NCBI GenBank assembly: GCA_963575675.1
Contig: CAUYUA010000166.1
Coordinates: 1 to 51,478, forward strand
Length of the DNA: 51,478 bases
Origin: CAUYUA01 sp963575675
GTDB taxonomy: Bacteria > Pseudomonadota > Alphaproteobacteria > Azospirillales > Azospirillaceae
Direction of reading: 5' to 3'
Shown here piece by piece: positions 17,785 through 25,722 of this stretch. The notes beneath the pieces were generated by a model. That model searched no databases and was not told where the DNA came from. It saw only the letters and a list, made by a program, of their open reading frames with translations. Position numbers and translations under genes: made by a program. How positions within the stretch are numbered: position 1 is the stretch's first letter; each line of letters starts with the position of its first letter.

Positions 17785-17918
17785 TCCGCCGCTCCATGGT
17801 TTTTGTAAACTATTCATGGGAGTGCTGGCAATGCTACTTCAGATAAAGCGAAAGTGGTATATGAAAATAAGCCGGAGAGGCTGGTTGGGCGGCGTTAAGT
17901 CATATTGGGAGAAGCGTG
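17785..17918. promoter_or_regulatory. Divergent spacer of the double-caspase locus
   Basis: 134 bases between the divergent glycine-zipper and OmpA-like genes. It must contain start signals for both directions unless transcripts begin further away. It is moderately AT-rich around 17830-17870. No operator palindrome stands out. A shared regulator for both arms is an inference from geometry only. Confidence 0.4.
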
Positions 17919-18887
17919 ATGGGGGGGGAGGCGAAAAGCGAAAGCGTGACGACGCGAGTGGTGGAGCGGCGTCGAAAGGCGTTCCGGGGTGTGTTGAGCG
18001 TGATTGTGATCGCTCTTCTGTGGGCGGACGCAGTTTGCGCGGAGACGTGTGATGAGCTGCGGGCGCAAGGAGAGGCGGCGCAACGCGCAGGACAGACTGC
18101 GGTGTTGGAGCAAATTTATGATCAGGTCGCGGCGGCGCTGGATTGCTCCGATGGGTTTCGCGCACAGTTCGGTCGATTGACGGCGCGCGCGATTGAGAAA
18201 AAAGTCTATGCGGAGATTTCGACTGGGGCGCCCTTGGAAGCATACGAAACGGCGTTGGTCGGTTCTTTGCGTTACGCTAAATTATGGCGAGTTTTGGCGT
18301 GGCTCGGCGATGTCGAGAAAGGACGGCGTCGGTATTCTGCGGCCAGCCTGCGCTATCAAGAGGCTTTGGCGACGATTCAAGACGAAACTCTTACGCCCGC
18401 GCCGCCTGCGCCGGAGGTCATCGCTCAAATTTTCCGTCAGGCCGAACAGACGCGATTGCTGTCTGAGTCCTATGTCGCCGCGCCGACGACCCGCGCCGGG
18501 ATTCCTACGGGATTGGCTGCGGTTCGGGTGCGAGGGTTCGTTCCGACAAAGGTCGCCTTGCCGATTGAGTTCCAGTATAATTCCGTCGTGTTCACCGATA
18601 ATGGCGCAAGGGCGGTGGAGGATTTGTGGAGTTCTTTGCAGGCGCAGAAAGAACCGAACATTACTTTGGTTGGTCACACCGATCCAATCGGCTCTGACGA
18701 GTATAATATCGACCTATCGATACGGCGAGCGGCGGCGGTTAAAAATTGGTTGTTGGCGAAAGGCTATTCCGGAAACATCCAAACGGAAGGGCGGGGAAAA
18801 CGAGAGCCTCCAGTGGTCGATGACCCGTCTCAATACGACGTTCAGCAGCTTTATCGGCTTTATCGGCGTGTTGAATTGCAACGGTGA
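17919..18887 (+). CDS. OmpA-family peptidoglycan-associated protein
   Basis: 322 residues from ATG 17919 with GGAG eight bases before; an in-frame GTG lies directly upstream. An N-terminal signal peptide ends near LWADAVCAETCDE. Residues about 45-190 are helical and TPR-like (LRAQGEAAQRAGQ, YEAALVGSLRYAKLWRVLAWL). The C-terminal OmpA domain (about 215-322) has FQYNSVVFTDNGARAVEDL, ITLVGHTDPIGSDEYNIDLS, and RRAAAVKNWL, the peptidoglycan-binding fold. A run of eight G (17921-17928) covers codons 1-3. It is followed 59 bases later by the DUF4384 caspase on the same strand, so the two are likely co-expressed and the OmpA domain may fix the complex to the cell wall. Confidence 0.92.
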   Translation: MGGEAKSESVTTRVVERRRKAFRGVLSVIVIALLWADAVCAETCDELRAQGEAAQRAGQTAVLEQIYDQVAAALDCSDGFRAQFGRLTARAIEKKVYAEISTGAPLEAYETALVGSLRYAKLWRVLAWLGDVEKGRRRYSAASLRYQEALATIQDETLTPAPPAPEVIAQIFRQAEQTRLLSESYVAAPTTRAGIPTGLAAVRVRGFVPTKVALPIEFQYNSVVFTDNGARAVEDLWSSLQAQKEPNITLVGHTDPIGSDEYNIDLSIRRAAAVKNWLLAKGYSGNIQTEGRGKREPPVVDDPSQYDVQQLYRLYRRVELQR

Positions 18888-18946
18888 TCGGCGCGGCAAG
18901 GCGCCGCTTTTGTGATTTAAGCGTGGCGTCAACAAGGAGCTGTAAA

Positions 18947-20683
18947 ATGTTTTCTTTCGGAGACGTTGGCGGCAAAGGCGTTGGCGCGCGAGGCGCCTTG
19001 ATGTTCAAAGACGCGCGAGGCGCCTTGATGTTCAAGGGCGCGCGAGGCGCTTTGGCGTTCAAACGGATAATGCGTGAGAGCGTCGCGGCGGCGGTTGTGG
19101 CGTGGAGCGCGGTTGTGTTCTTCTGTGGCGGCGGCGTGGCGTTCTCCGCAGAGATTCATGCTTTGGTTGTTGGCGTCGATGATTATCAACACGTCAGCAA
19201 GCTGTCCGGGGCGAGCAACGATGCGCGCGACATCGCACAATCTTTGACTAAAATGGGCGTCAAGGATGTGCGTCTATTGCTTGATAAGGAGGTGACGCGC
19301 GACGCCATTCTGAATCACTGGAAAGACATCATCGCCAAAGCGACTCCCGGAAGCACGCTGATCTTTTCCTTTGCCGGTCATGGGAGTCAATCTCCGGAGT
19401 TGGTTAAAGGGTCTGAGCCTGACCATCTAGACGAATTCTTGGTCCTTTCCGGATTTGATTCACGTGGAGCAGGGGTTCATGAGCGTTTGATTGATGACGA
19501 CATCGGCGTTTTGTTGGAGCAGGCTTCGAAATTCAATGTGTTGTTTGTGGCCGACGCTTGCCATTCGGGAACCATGACGCGCGGGCTTGATCCGCGCGGC
19601 GAGGCGCATGTCGTGCGCGCTTTGCCGGCCTATGGGCCGCTTGACGATGATCCGGACATTCTGCCCGATCCGCACGCCGCAGCCATCGATATTGCGGCGC
19701 TGAAGCATGTAACTTACTTCGGCGCCGTCCAGGATAATGAAGAGGCGCAAGAAGTCAGCATCAATGGACAACGGCGCGGCGCTCTAAGTTGGGCCTTCGC
19801 TCGCGCCATCGGCGGCGAGGCCGACGCCAATGGCGACGGCGTGATCTCGAAAGAGGAAATGGAGCGTTTTATTCGCGAAAATGTTCGGATGAAGATGCAA
19901 GGGCAACAGCATCCTTCGGTGACGCGCGGCGGGTTGCCGGATGAAGTGGCGATCTCGGTTGCGGCGTCTTCGTCTTCAGAGACTCCTCGCCCCGCCGTTG
20001 TGCGCTTGATTCCGTCGCCGCTGCCGTTCCGTTTGCTTAATCTGCCTTCCGGCGTTTCCGCCGTTGCTTTGATGGAGGGGTTGACGGGCGTCAGTGCGGC
20101 GGATGCTCAAACGTCCGGGCGTTTTACATGGGATGTCGCCAAAGGCGAAGTGGTGGACGCTTTGGGAGATGTGGTTGCTGAGGTTAAGACCGGCGATCTG
20201 GAATCGGAACTCAGTCGAGTGCAGGGCGTGGTTGATAAATGGGCGGCTTTGCGCGCATTGGAGGGACTTGCCGAACGGAGGAGTTTGGTGATGCGCGTCG
20301 AGCCTGATGATCGTCGCTATCGGCGGAAAGATCGGGTGACTTTGACGGTTGAAGGCAATCACGGTTTATATTTTACGTTGTTTAACCTCGCGGCTGACGG
20401 AACCATCAATTATTTGTATCCGGTGAACGATGGGAAAATCATGGATTCGCCGACGATTCCACCCGGTGGTCCGTATCGGTTGACGTTGGAAGTTACGCCG
20501 CCGTTCGGCGCCGATCACTTCGTCGCCATTGCCGCAATTTCTCCGATGGATGGTTTGCAAAAGGAAATTCAGAGACTTGATGGGAAACAAGAGTCTGCGC
20601 AAGTTCTCGCCCTATTAAATAAATATCTTTCCGGCGCGACGTTTGAACTTGGTTTGCATGGAGTTTACACCGGGAAGAATTAA
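18947..20683 (+). CDS. Secreted caspase-like (C14) protease with DUF4384 domain
   Basis: 578 residues from ATG 18947, supported by AAGGAG six bases upstream. The first 40 residues hold a triple 9-residue repeat (ARGALMFK), then a signal peptide ending near GGVAFSAEIHA. ATG 19070 would give a normal short signal peptide but has no ribosome site. The caspase domain (about 65-340) has His145 in FSFAGHGSQS and Cys205 in VADACHSGT. Residues 293-304 read DANGDGVISKEE, a canonical EF-hand calcium loop. The C-terminal part (about 440-560) matches DUF4384 (VTLTVEGNHGLYFTLFNLAADG). Secreted caspase plus DUF4384 next to OmpA-type proteins is a recurrent proteobacterial arrangement of unknown role; calcium control is an inference. 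Confidence 0.93.
   Translation: MFSFGDVGGKGVGARGALMFKDARGALMFKGARGALAFKRIMRESVAAAVVAWSAVVFFCGGGVAFSAEIHALVVGVDDYQHVSKLSGASNDARDIAQSLTKMGVKDVRLLLDKEVTRDAILNHWKDIIAKATPGSTLIFSFAGHGSQSPELVKGSEPDHLDEFLVLSGFDSRGAGVHERLIDDDIGVLLEQASKFNVLFVADACHSGTMTRGLDPRGEAHVVRALPAYGPLDDDPDILPDPHAAAIDIAALKHVTYFGAVQDNEEAQEVSINGQRRGALSWAFARAIGGEADANGDGVISKEEMERFIRENVRMKMQGQQHPSVTRGGLPDEVAISVAASSSSETPRPAVVRLIPSPLPFRLLNLPSGVSAVALMEGLTGVSAADAQTSGRFTWDVAKGEVVDALGDVVAEVKTGDLESELSRVQGVVDKWAALRALEGLAERRSLVMRVEPDDRRYRRKDRVTLTVEGNHGLYFTLFNLAADGTINYLYPVNDGKIMDSPTIPPGGPYRLTLEVTPPFGADHFVAIAAISPMDGLQKEIQRLDGKQESAQVLALLNKYLSGATFELGLHGVYTGKN
18985..19065 (+). repeat. Three tandem 27-bp units at the 5' end of the second caspase gene
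   Basis: Units at 18985-19011, 19012-19038 and 19039-19065. The first two differ at only a few bases; the third is more diverged. They encode ARGALMFKD, ARGALMFKG and ARGALAFKR and lengthen the positively charged part in front of the signal peptide. Confidence 0.9.
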
Positions 20684-20840
20684 AAGGGGTCGGGAGCTGT
20701 GTTCTCAATAACTGTGTTCTCAATAGAGGTATGCGGTGTTCTTTGTCCGTCCGGACACATCGAAATCATAAAAAATGTTGCGCATCATAAGGCCATCGCA
20801 ATCAATAACAAAAGCAAACGATTCCAGAGGAAGATTGCTT

Positions 20841-20908
20841 CGCGAGTAAGGGGGGGCTCGCTTCCCCTTTATGATCTCCGGCGACCAGGGACGCAGTTCC
20901 TGGACTCG
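20841..20908. repeat. Family A repeat, copy 3
   Basis: GCGAGTAAGGGGGGGCTCGC, a C-run with TTTATGATC, then GCGACCAGGGACGCAGTTCC and TGGACTCG: one family A arm in reverse orientation. It lies between the convergent second caspase and phoB genes. A 15-bp tandem duplication (CTGTGTTCTCAATA) at 20697-20726 precedes it and resembles part of the outer repeat sequence. Confidence 0.8.
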
Positions 20909-21040
20909 TCTAATTTTTAATTTAGAATGCTGGGAAACTGTGTGAGATCAAATTTTCGCCATTTTCTTGGAGCAAAGTGGCTTTCTGAGAACGAGACAGA
21001 CCCTCCCATTTTCGTCGGCTAACTTCGGTTGACGTTATGC

Positions 21041-21073
21041 GGTCGCTGCAAGACCCCCGCAGCGACCGTTTTT
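21041..21073 (+). terminator. Terminator hairpin at the caspase/phoB convergent junction
   Basis: GGTCGCTGC and GCAGCGACC form a 9-bp perfect stem around a 9-base loop, followed by GTTTTTA. The T-run is on the plus strand, so it serves plus-strand transcripts from the second caspase gene and stops them about 30 bases before the phoB stop. Confidence 0.75.
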
Positions 21074-21100
21074 ACGTCAGAAGGCGAGAATCTCGTCGCG

Positions 21101-21799
21101 CTATTTGATCTCTAAGGCGTACCCGGCGGAACGCACCGTTCTAATCGGGTCGATTTCATCGCCCTCATTGATTGCTTTGCGCAAACGTCGAATATGAACG
21201 TCGACAGTGCGCAACTCGACGTAGACGTCATGTCCCCACACCAGGTCCAGCAATTGCTCGCGAGAGAACACGCGAGCAGGGTGAGTCATGAAATGGCGCA
21301 GAAGTCGAAACTCTGTCGGTCCTAAATGAACCTCTCGCCCGGCGCGAGTAACGCGACGACGCGCCATATCCAAAGCCAAATCGCCGATTTGAATCGTCTC
21401 TTCATCCAAAGACGGCGCGGCGCGGCGTAGAACGGCGCGGATGCGCGCCGTTAGTTCGGCTAAAGAAAAGGGTTTGGTGATATAGTCGTCGGCTCCTACG
21501 TTTAGGCCACGCACGCGATCGCTTTCTTCGCCGCGCGCGGTCAACATGATGATGGGGATATGGCGGGTTTTGGCGTTGCGTCGCAATTGGCGGCAGACTT
21601 CCAGACCGGACAACAGCGGCAGCATCCAATCGAGCAAGATCATGTCCGGTCGTTGTTCTTCGGCAAGCAACAGAGCTTCTTCTCCGTCTCCGGCTGAGAT
21701 GACTCGAAAGCTTTCTTTTTCCAAGGTGTAGCGAAGCATGACGATCAGCGCCGCTTCGTCCTCGACGATTAAGATCAAGGGAGAGGATGTGGTCGGCAT
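21101..21799 (-). CDS. phoB: Phosphate regulon response regulator PhoB
   Basis: 232 residues from ATG 21799 (MPTTSSPLILIVEDE); the frame is open to 21865 but the longer N-terminus is not family-like. The receiver has acidic residues in VEDE, phosphoacceptor Asp in ILLDWMLPLLSG, and Lys in YITKPFS. The C-terminal OmpR-type winged helix has LGPTEFRLLRHFMTHPARVF, WGHDVYVELRTVDVHIRRLR and TVRSAGYAL. It binds Pho boxes and activates phosphate-starvation genes when phosphorylated by PhoR. No phoR is present here, although phoR is often adjacent. It is the last gene of a pstA-pstB-phoU-phoB run, 135 bases after phoU. Confidence 0.95.
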   Translation of the reverse strand: MPTTSSPLILIVEDEAALIVMLRYTLEKESFRVISAGDGEEALLLAEEQRPDMILLDWMLPLLSGLEVCRQLRRNAKTRHIPIIMLTARGEESDRVRGLNVGADDYITKPFSLAELTARIRAVLRRAAPSLDEETIQIGDLALDMARRRVTRAGREVHLGPTEFRLLRHFMTHPARVFSREQLLDLVWGHDVYVELRTVDVHIRRLRKAINEGDEIDPIRTVRSAGYALEIK

Positions 21800-21934
21800 G
21801 GGGAGCGCTTTCGGAATTAAGATATTGTTCGAAGGAGATGCGAAGTTATTCCAATGATTCGGCAATCATTCTTTGGAGGCCTTTGGAAACGCGGATGTTG
21901 TCGCCGGAGGGTTTCTAAGCGGGAAAAGGAAAAA

Positions 21935-22678
21935 TTATTTAGATTCGGTGGTGGGAGGGGACGGCTCGCCCGTGTTTACGCCCACAGTAAAGCTGGCGGC
22001 GTCGCTTTTGGGTCGCTTGTCGTTTAAGGGCGTGCCGGTGACTTGGAAATGCAGCATTTCCGCGATGTTGGTGGCGTGATCGCCCATGCGCTCCAAGTTT
22101 TTGGCCATGAACAGCAAGTGCGCGCAAGGCGTGATGTTGCGCGGGTCTTCCATCATGTAGGTCAAGACTTCACGGAAGAGGCTGGTGTGGAGGTCGTCGA
22201 GTTCTTCATCGCGACGCCAGGCCGCAGAAGCGCGAACGATGTCGTGATCGATGTAGGCGTCGATGACTTCCTTCAGTATCTCCTGCACTAGGCGCCCCAT
22301 TCGGGGAATCGCTGCGACGGGGCGCATCGGCGGCAATTGCGCCAGCGCTATAGAGCGCTTGGCGATGTTGGCGGCGTAGTCTCCGATGCGTTCCAGATCT
22401 GCGGCGATTTTGAGCGCGCCGACGATTTCGCGCAAGTCGGAAGCCATGGGCTGACGCAACGCCAACAGCTTGATCGCTTCGGCGTCGATGGCGCGTTCGA
22501 AGTTGTCTAGTCGATCGTCGCCTTCCATCACGCGCGCCGCCAAGGCAATGTCGCGTTTGGCCACGGCTTGGACGGCGTCGCTAACCTGAGCCTCGGCGGC
22601 TCCACCCATTTGGGTCACCAAATTGGACAGGTGTTGCAGTTCATTGGTGTAGGCTTTTACAATGTGCTTGGTGGTCAT
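21935..22678 (-). CDS. phoU: Phosphate transport accessory/regulatory protein PhoU
   Basis: 247 residues, ATG 22678 with GGAG seven bases before. Two tandem three-helix PhoU repeats with the metal-cluster type motifs EGDDRLDNFERAID, DLERIGDYAANIAKRS and NLERMGDHATNIAEM. PhoU links the Pst transporter to PhoR and prevents Pho regulon activity in high phosphate. Its position directly after pstB and before phoB is standard. Length is typical (about 235-250). Confidence 0.96.
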   Translation of the reverse strand: MTTKHIVKAYTNELQHLSNLVTQMGGAAEAQVSDAVQAVAKRDIALAARVMEGDDRLDNFERAIDAEAIKLLALRQPMASDLREIVGALKIAADLERIGDYAANIAKRSIALAQLPPMRPVAAIPRMGRLVQEILKEVIDAYIDHDIVRASAAWRRDEELDDLHTSLFREVLTYMMEDPRNITPCAHLLFMAKNLERMGDHATNIAEMLHFQVTGTPLNDKRPKSDAASFTVGVNTGEPSPPTTESK

Positions 22679-22785
22679 GGACGTCTCCGGCTAAAAACGC
22701 TTAAAAACACACGCTTTTTTTTGGCGTGCTGGAAACGCCTTAAAACGCGGTTGTTCAGGGAAGCAAAAAAGCCTTGCTGAATGGA

Positions 22786-23709
22786 TCAGCCGTAGCGACC
22801 AGTGACATAGCCCAGCGTTCGTTCGTCGCGTGGATTGGTGAAGATTTCTCCGGTGTCGCGGCACTCGACCATTTCGCCCAGATGGAAAAACGCGGTTTTT
22901 TGCGACACGCGCGCCGCTTGTTGCATGTTGTGGGTGACGACGACGATGGTGTAGTTCTCTCTTAGTTCGTCGATCAGTTCTTCGATGTGAGCGGTGGCGA
23001 TTGGGTCCAAAGCAGAGCACGGCTCATCCATCAAGATGACTTCCGGTTGAACCGCGATGGCGCGAGCAATGCATAACCTTTGTTGTTGACCGCCAGAAAG
23101 GCCGGTTCCTGGCTCTCGTAGACGATCCTTGACCTCGGCCCATAATCCGGCTCGGGCCAAGCTGTCTTCGACGATTCGATCCAAATCTTCGCGATGATGC
23201 GCCATGCCGTGAATGCGAGGGCCATAGACGATGTTGTCGTAGATCGATTTCGGGAACGGATTGGGCTTTTGGAACACCATGCCGACCCGCGCTCGTAGCT
23301 GCACGGCGTCTATGGCGCGGTCGTAGATGTTTTCACCGTCGAGTTGGATCAGGCCTTCCATCCTGCATATATCGATGGTGTCGTTCATTCGGTTGAGGCA
23401 TCGCAGGAAAGTCGATTTTCCGCAACCGCTGGGGCCGATTAACGCGGTGACTTCATTTCGCCCGATATTCAATGATATCTTATTGAGCGCGCGTTTGGCG
23501 CCGTAAAAGACGCTGACGTCGCGTGCGACGAACTTGGCTGTCGTGGGGGGCGTCGTGAGGTTGGGGCTGGAAGGCTTTGGTGATGACGCGTGCGTGCGCT
23601 GCGAGGCGTCGAAAGACGGCGTCGGCGTTGAGGCGGGAAGTTTCTTTTCTTCTGCGGGGGAGGAGCCGGAAGAGCGTTGCAATCGAGAAAACAGGGAGCG
23701 CCAAGCCAT
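22786..23709 (-). CDS. pstB: Phosphate ABC transporter ATP-binding protein PstB
   Basis: 307 residues from ATG 23709 (MAWRSLFSRLQ), ten bases after the pstA stop. Residues 1-60 are a Ser/Pro-rich extension not seen in most PstB proteins (about 250-260 residues). The ATPase domain has Walker A GPSGCGKST, Q-loop in VFQKPNPFPKS, signature LSGGQQQR, and Walker B VILMDEPCSALDPIAT. It powers phosphate import together with PstA and PstC. The codons of the N-terminal extension are Pro/Ser-rich and may be a young addition. Confidence 0.95.
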   Translation of the reverse strand: MAWRSLFSRLQRSSGSSPAEEKKLPASTPTPSFDASQRTHASSPKPSSPNLTTPPTTAKFVARDVSVFYGAKRALNKISLNIGRNEVTALIGPSGCGKSTFLRCLNRMNDTIDICRMEGLIQLDGENIYDRAIDAVQLRARVGMVFQKPNPFPKSIYDNIVYGPRIHGMAHHREDLDRIVEDSLARAGLWAEVKDRLREPGTGLSGGQQQRLCIARAIAVQPEVILMDEPCSALDPIATAHIEELIDELRENYTIVVVTHNMQQAARVSQKTAFFHLGEMVECRDTGEIFTNPRDERTLGYVTGRYG

Positions 23710-23719
23710 GGAGATAATC

Positions 23720-25078
23720 CTACCACCGTCGTTCGAATTTTCGGCGCAAAACAACCGCAAGGCCGTTCATCGCCACCAGCAGCGCCAACAAGATAAGAAT
23801 AGCCGCCGAGGTTCTCTCGACGAAAGCGCTTTCGGCGCTTCTGGACCACATGAATATCTGTACGGGCATGACGGTCGCGGGATCGAAAACGCTTTTGGGA
23901 ATGTCCACGACAAACGCCACCATGCCGATCAGCAGAAGAGGAGCGGTTTCACCCAGAGCGCGCGACATGCCGATAATGGCGCCGGTGAGTATGCCCGGCA
24001 ACGACAAAGGCAAAACATGGTGCGTCACAACTTGTAGGGGGGAGGCGCCGAGGCCGAGAGCGGCTTCTCGGATTGAGGGAGGCGTTGCTTTGATTGCGGA
24101 GCGAGCGGCGATGATGATCGTGGGTAAAGTCATCAAAGCCAGCACGACGCCTCCGACCAGAGGCGCAGAGCGCGGCATGCCGAAAACGTCAAGAAAAACC
24201 GCCAGTCCCAATAGGCCGAACACAATCGAAGGAACCGCAGCCAGATTGTTGATGTTGACCTCGATGAGGTTGGTGAAACGGCCTTTTTTCGCGAATTCTT
24301 CCAGATAGACCGCAGCGGCGATTCCAATCGGCAAGGCGAGGGCCAAAGTGATGATCAAGGTCAACATCGAGCCGATAATTCCGCCGCCAATGCCGGCTTG
24401 TTCCGGTTCTCGGCTGTCTCCGGAGACGAACAACGTGACGTTGAATGCTTGGCGGAGAGCGCCGTCGTTGTTGAGCTGGTCCAGCCAAGCAATTTGCTGA
24501 TCGGATACGCGCCGATCGGCTTCCGGCGCTGTGCGCGATTGTTTGCCTTTCGCCAGTTGGTCTATATCGCTGCGCGCCGCCAACCAAAACGCTTCGCGTT
24601 TGCCGATTAGGCTTGAGTCCGCGCGCACGGCGTGACGAAGCGCGTCTGCTCCGCTTGTGCTGATCATTTCGATCAGTTGACGCTTGTGTTCACGAGTCGA
24701 GACGCCTGGGAAACGTGTCTGGAGCGCTTTCCGAACCAACGCTTGATAGTCGGCTTGGCGGAGCGTCTCTGGAGCGCGCGTTCCGGTCGGGTCGATGATC
24801 GCGGCGTCGAAAACGATGTCGAGCTTAATCTGTGTTTCCCAGAAACCGGAGTAGCCTTTGATTGCGATGCTGCCGAGCAGCAAAACCAACATGCTCAACG
24901 CCAAGCCGATCGCCGCCATTCCGGCTCTGCGGAAGCGACGTTCTGCGGCGTAGCGGCGGCGGAGGCGGTTTACAAAAAGCGCGCTTTGATAAAAAGAAGT
25001 TGCTTCTTGTTGGCTGTTCGAGAGTCGCGCAGTGGAACGCGATGGACGTTTATGTTTCTGTGGCGTGGATGAATTCAT
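23720..25078 (-). CDS. pstA: Phosphate ABC transporter permease PstA (with DUF3333 N-terminus)
   Basis: 452 residues from ATG 25078 (MNSSTPQKH). After a charged N-terminus and TM1 (about 53-75), a DUF3333-type periplasmic domain runs to about residue 215, a feature of many alphaproteobacterial PstA proteins. The permease core has several TM helices and the EAA-type motif in REAALGLGASPLQVVTHHVLP, and FERRW closes the protein. It forms the membrane channel with PstC, which is not encoded next to it: the roughly 640 bases upstream contain no pstC or pstS. This is an unusual start for a Pst operon. Confidence 0.94.
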   Translation of the reverse strand: MNSSTPQKHKRPSRSTARLSNSQQEATSFYQSALFVNRLRRRYAAERRFRRAGMAAIGLALSMLVLLLGSIAIKGYSGFWETQIKLDIVFDAAIIDPTGTRAPETLRQADYQALVRKALQTRFPGVSTREHKRQLIEMISTSGADALRHAVRADSSLIGKREAFWLAARSDIDQLAKGKQSRTAPEADRRVSDQQIAWLDQLNNDGALRQAFNVTLFVSGDSREPEQAGIGGGIIGSMLTLIITLALALPIGIAAAVYLEEFAKKGRFTNLIEVNINNLAAVPSIVFGLLGLAVFLDVFGMPRSAPLVGGVVLALMTLPTIIIAARSAIKATPPSIREAALGLGASPLQVVTHHVLPLSLPGILTGAIIGMSRALGETAPLLLIGMVAFVVDIPKSVFDPATVMPVQIFMWSRSAESAFVERTSAAILILLALLVAMNGLAVVLRRKFERRW

Positions 25079-25722
25079 GATGATGCCGATCGTTAAATTT
25101 ATCAATATATTATGGCGCGTGTCGCCGTGGTTTGTGTGAATTCAGAACCTCCATGTTGCTCTTGTGCGCCGGAAAATTGCGTTCTCCGGAGTTTGGAGAT
25201 GAAAGCGTTGTTTGGTTTAGAGCTTATTCGAAGAAAACATCAATGCTTTCAACAGCGTTCGGCGTGTTAATCCATCGAATGTCGTATTTTGCGGTCGTTT
25301 GGGCGTTGTTGCAGGATTTTCCGGACAGGATTTTCCGGACAGGTTCTTACACCATGTTATTCACGTCAACGATCAAAGGGAACAATATTTTGGTGGAGGT
25401 TTTGCGTTGTTTTTCAGGGGCGGAGGCGTTTGTTCTCATCATGAAATGATTGGTTAAGCTTTGAGGAGAATAGCAGATGTTTGTGATGCATCTATTACGA
25501 TTATGTTACATTTTTGTGGATATGAGCAATCAAACGTATGATTTGCTATGGTTGACGAGATTGTATTTTTTCTTATAATGCGTGTGGAGAGGGATGGCGC
25601 ATTTCTTCCAATTGATAAAGTAATAAAAAATAATTTTGATAGGGTTGTTTTTTTGTGCGGGATTTTTGTGCGCCTCAAAAAGTAATTTTTTATAAAGTTT
25701 TTGTATGGTAATGGAGAAAAAA
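25079..25722. other. Long AT-rich spacer upstream of pstA
   Basis: Divergent spacer of about 640 bases between pstA and the REC-STAS gene. No convincing gene is visible. AT content rises strongly after about 25450. A perfect 14-bp tandem duplication (CAGGATTTTCCGGA twice) lies at 25312-25339. I looked for a Pho box near pstA and did not find a clear one. Confidence 0.5.

Noticed and set aside
25079..25250. Pho box upstream of pstA
   Set aside because: I searched for two direct CTGTCAT-like repeats spaced by four bases and found none good enough to report.
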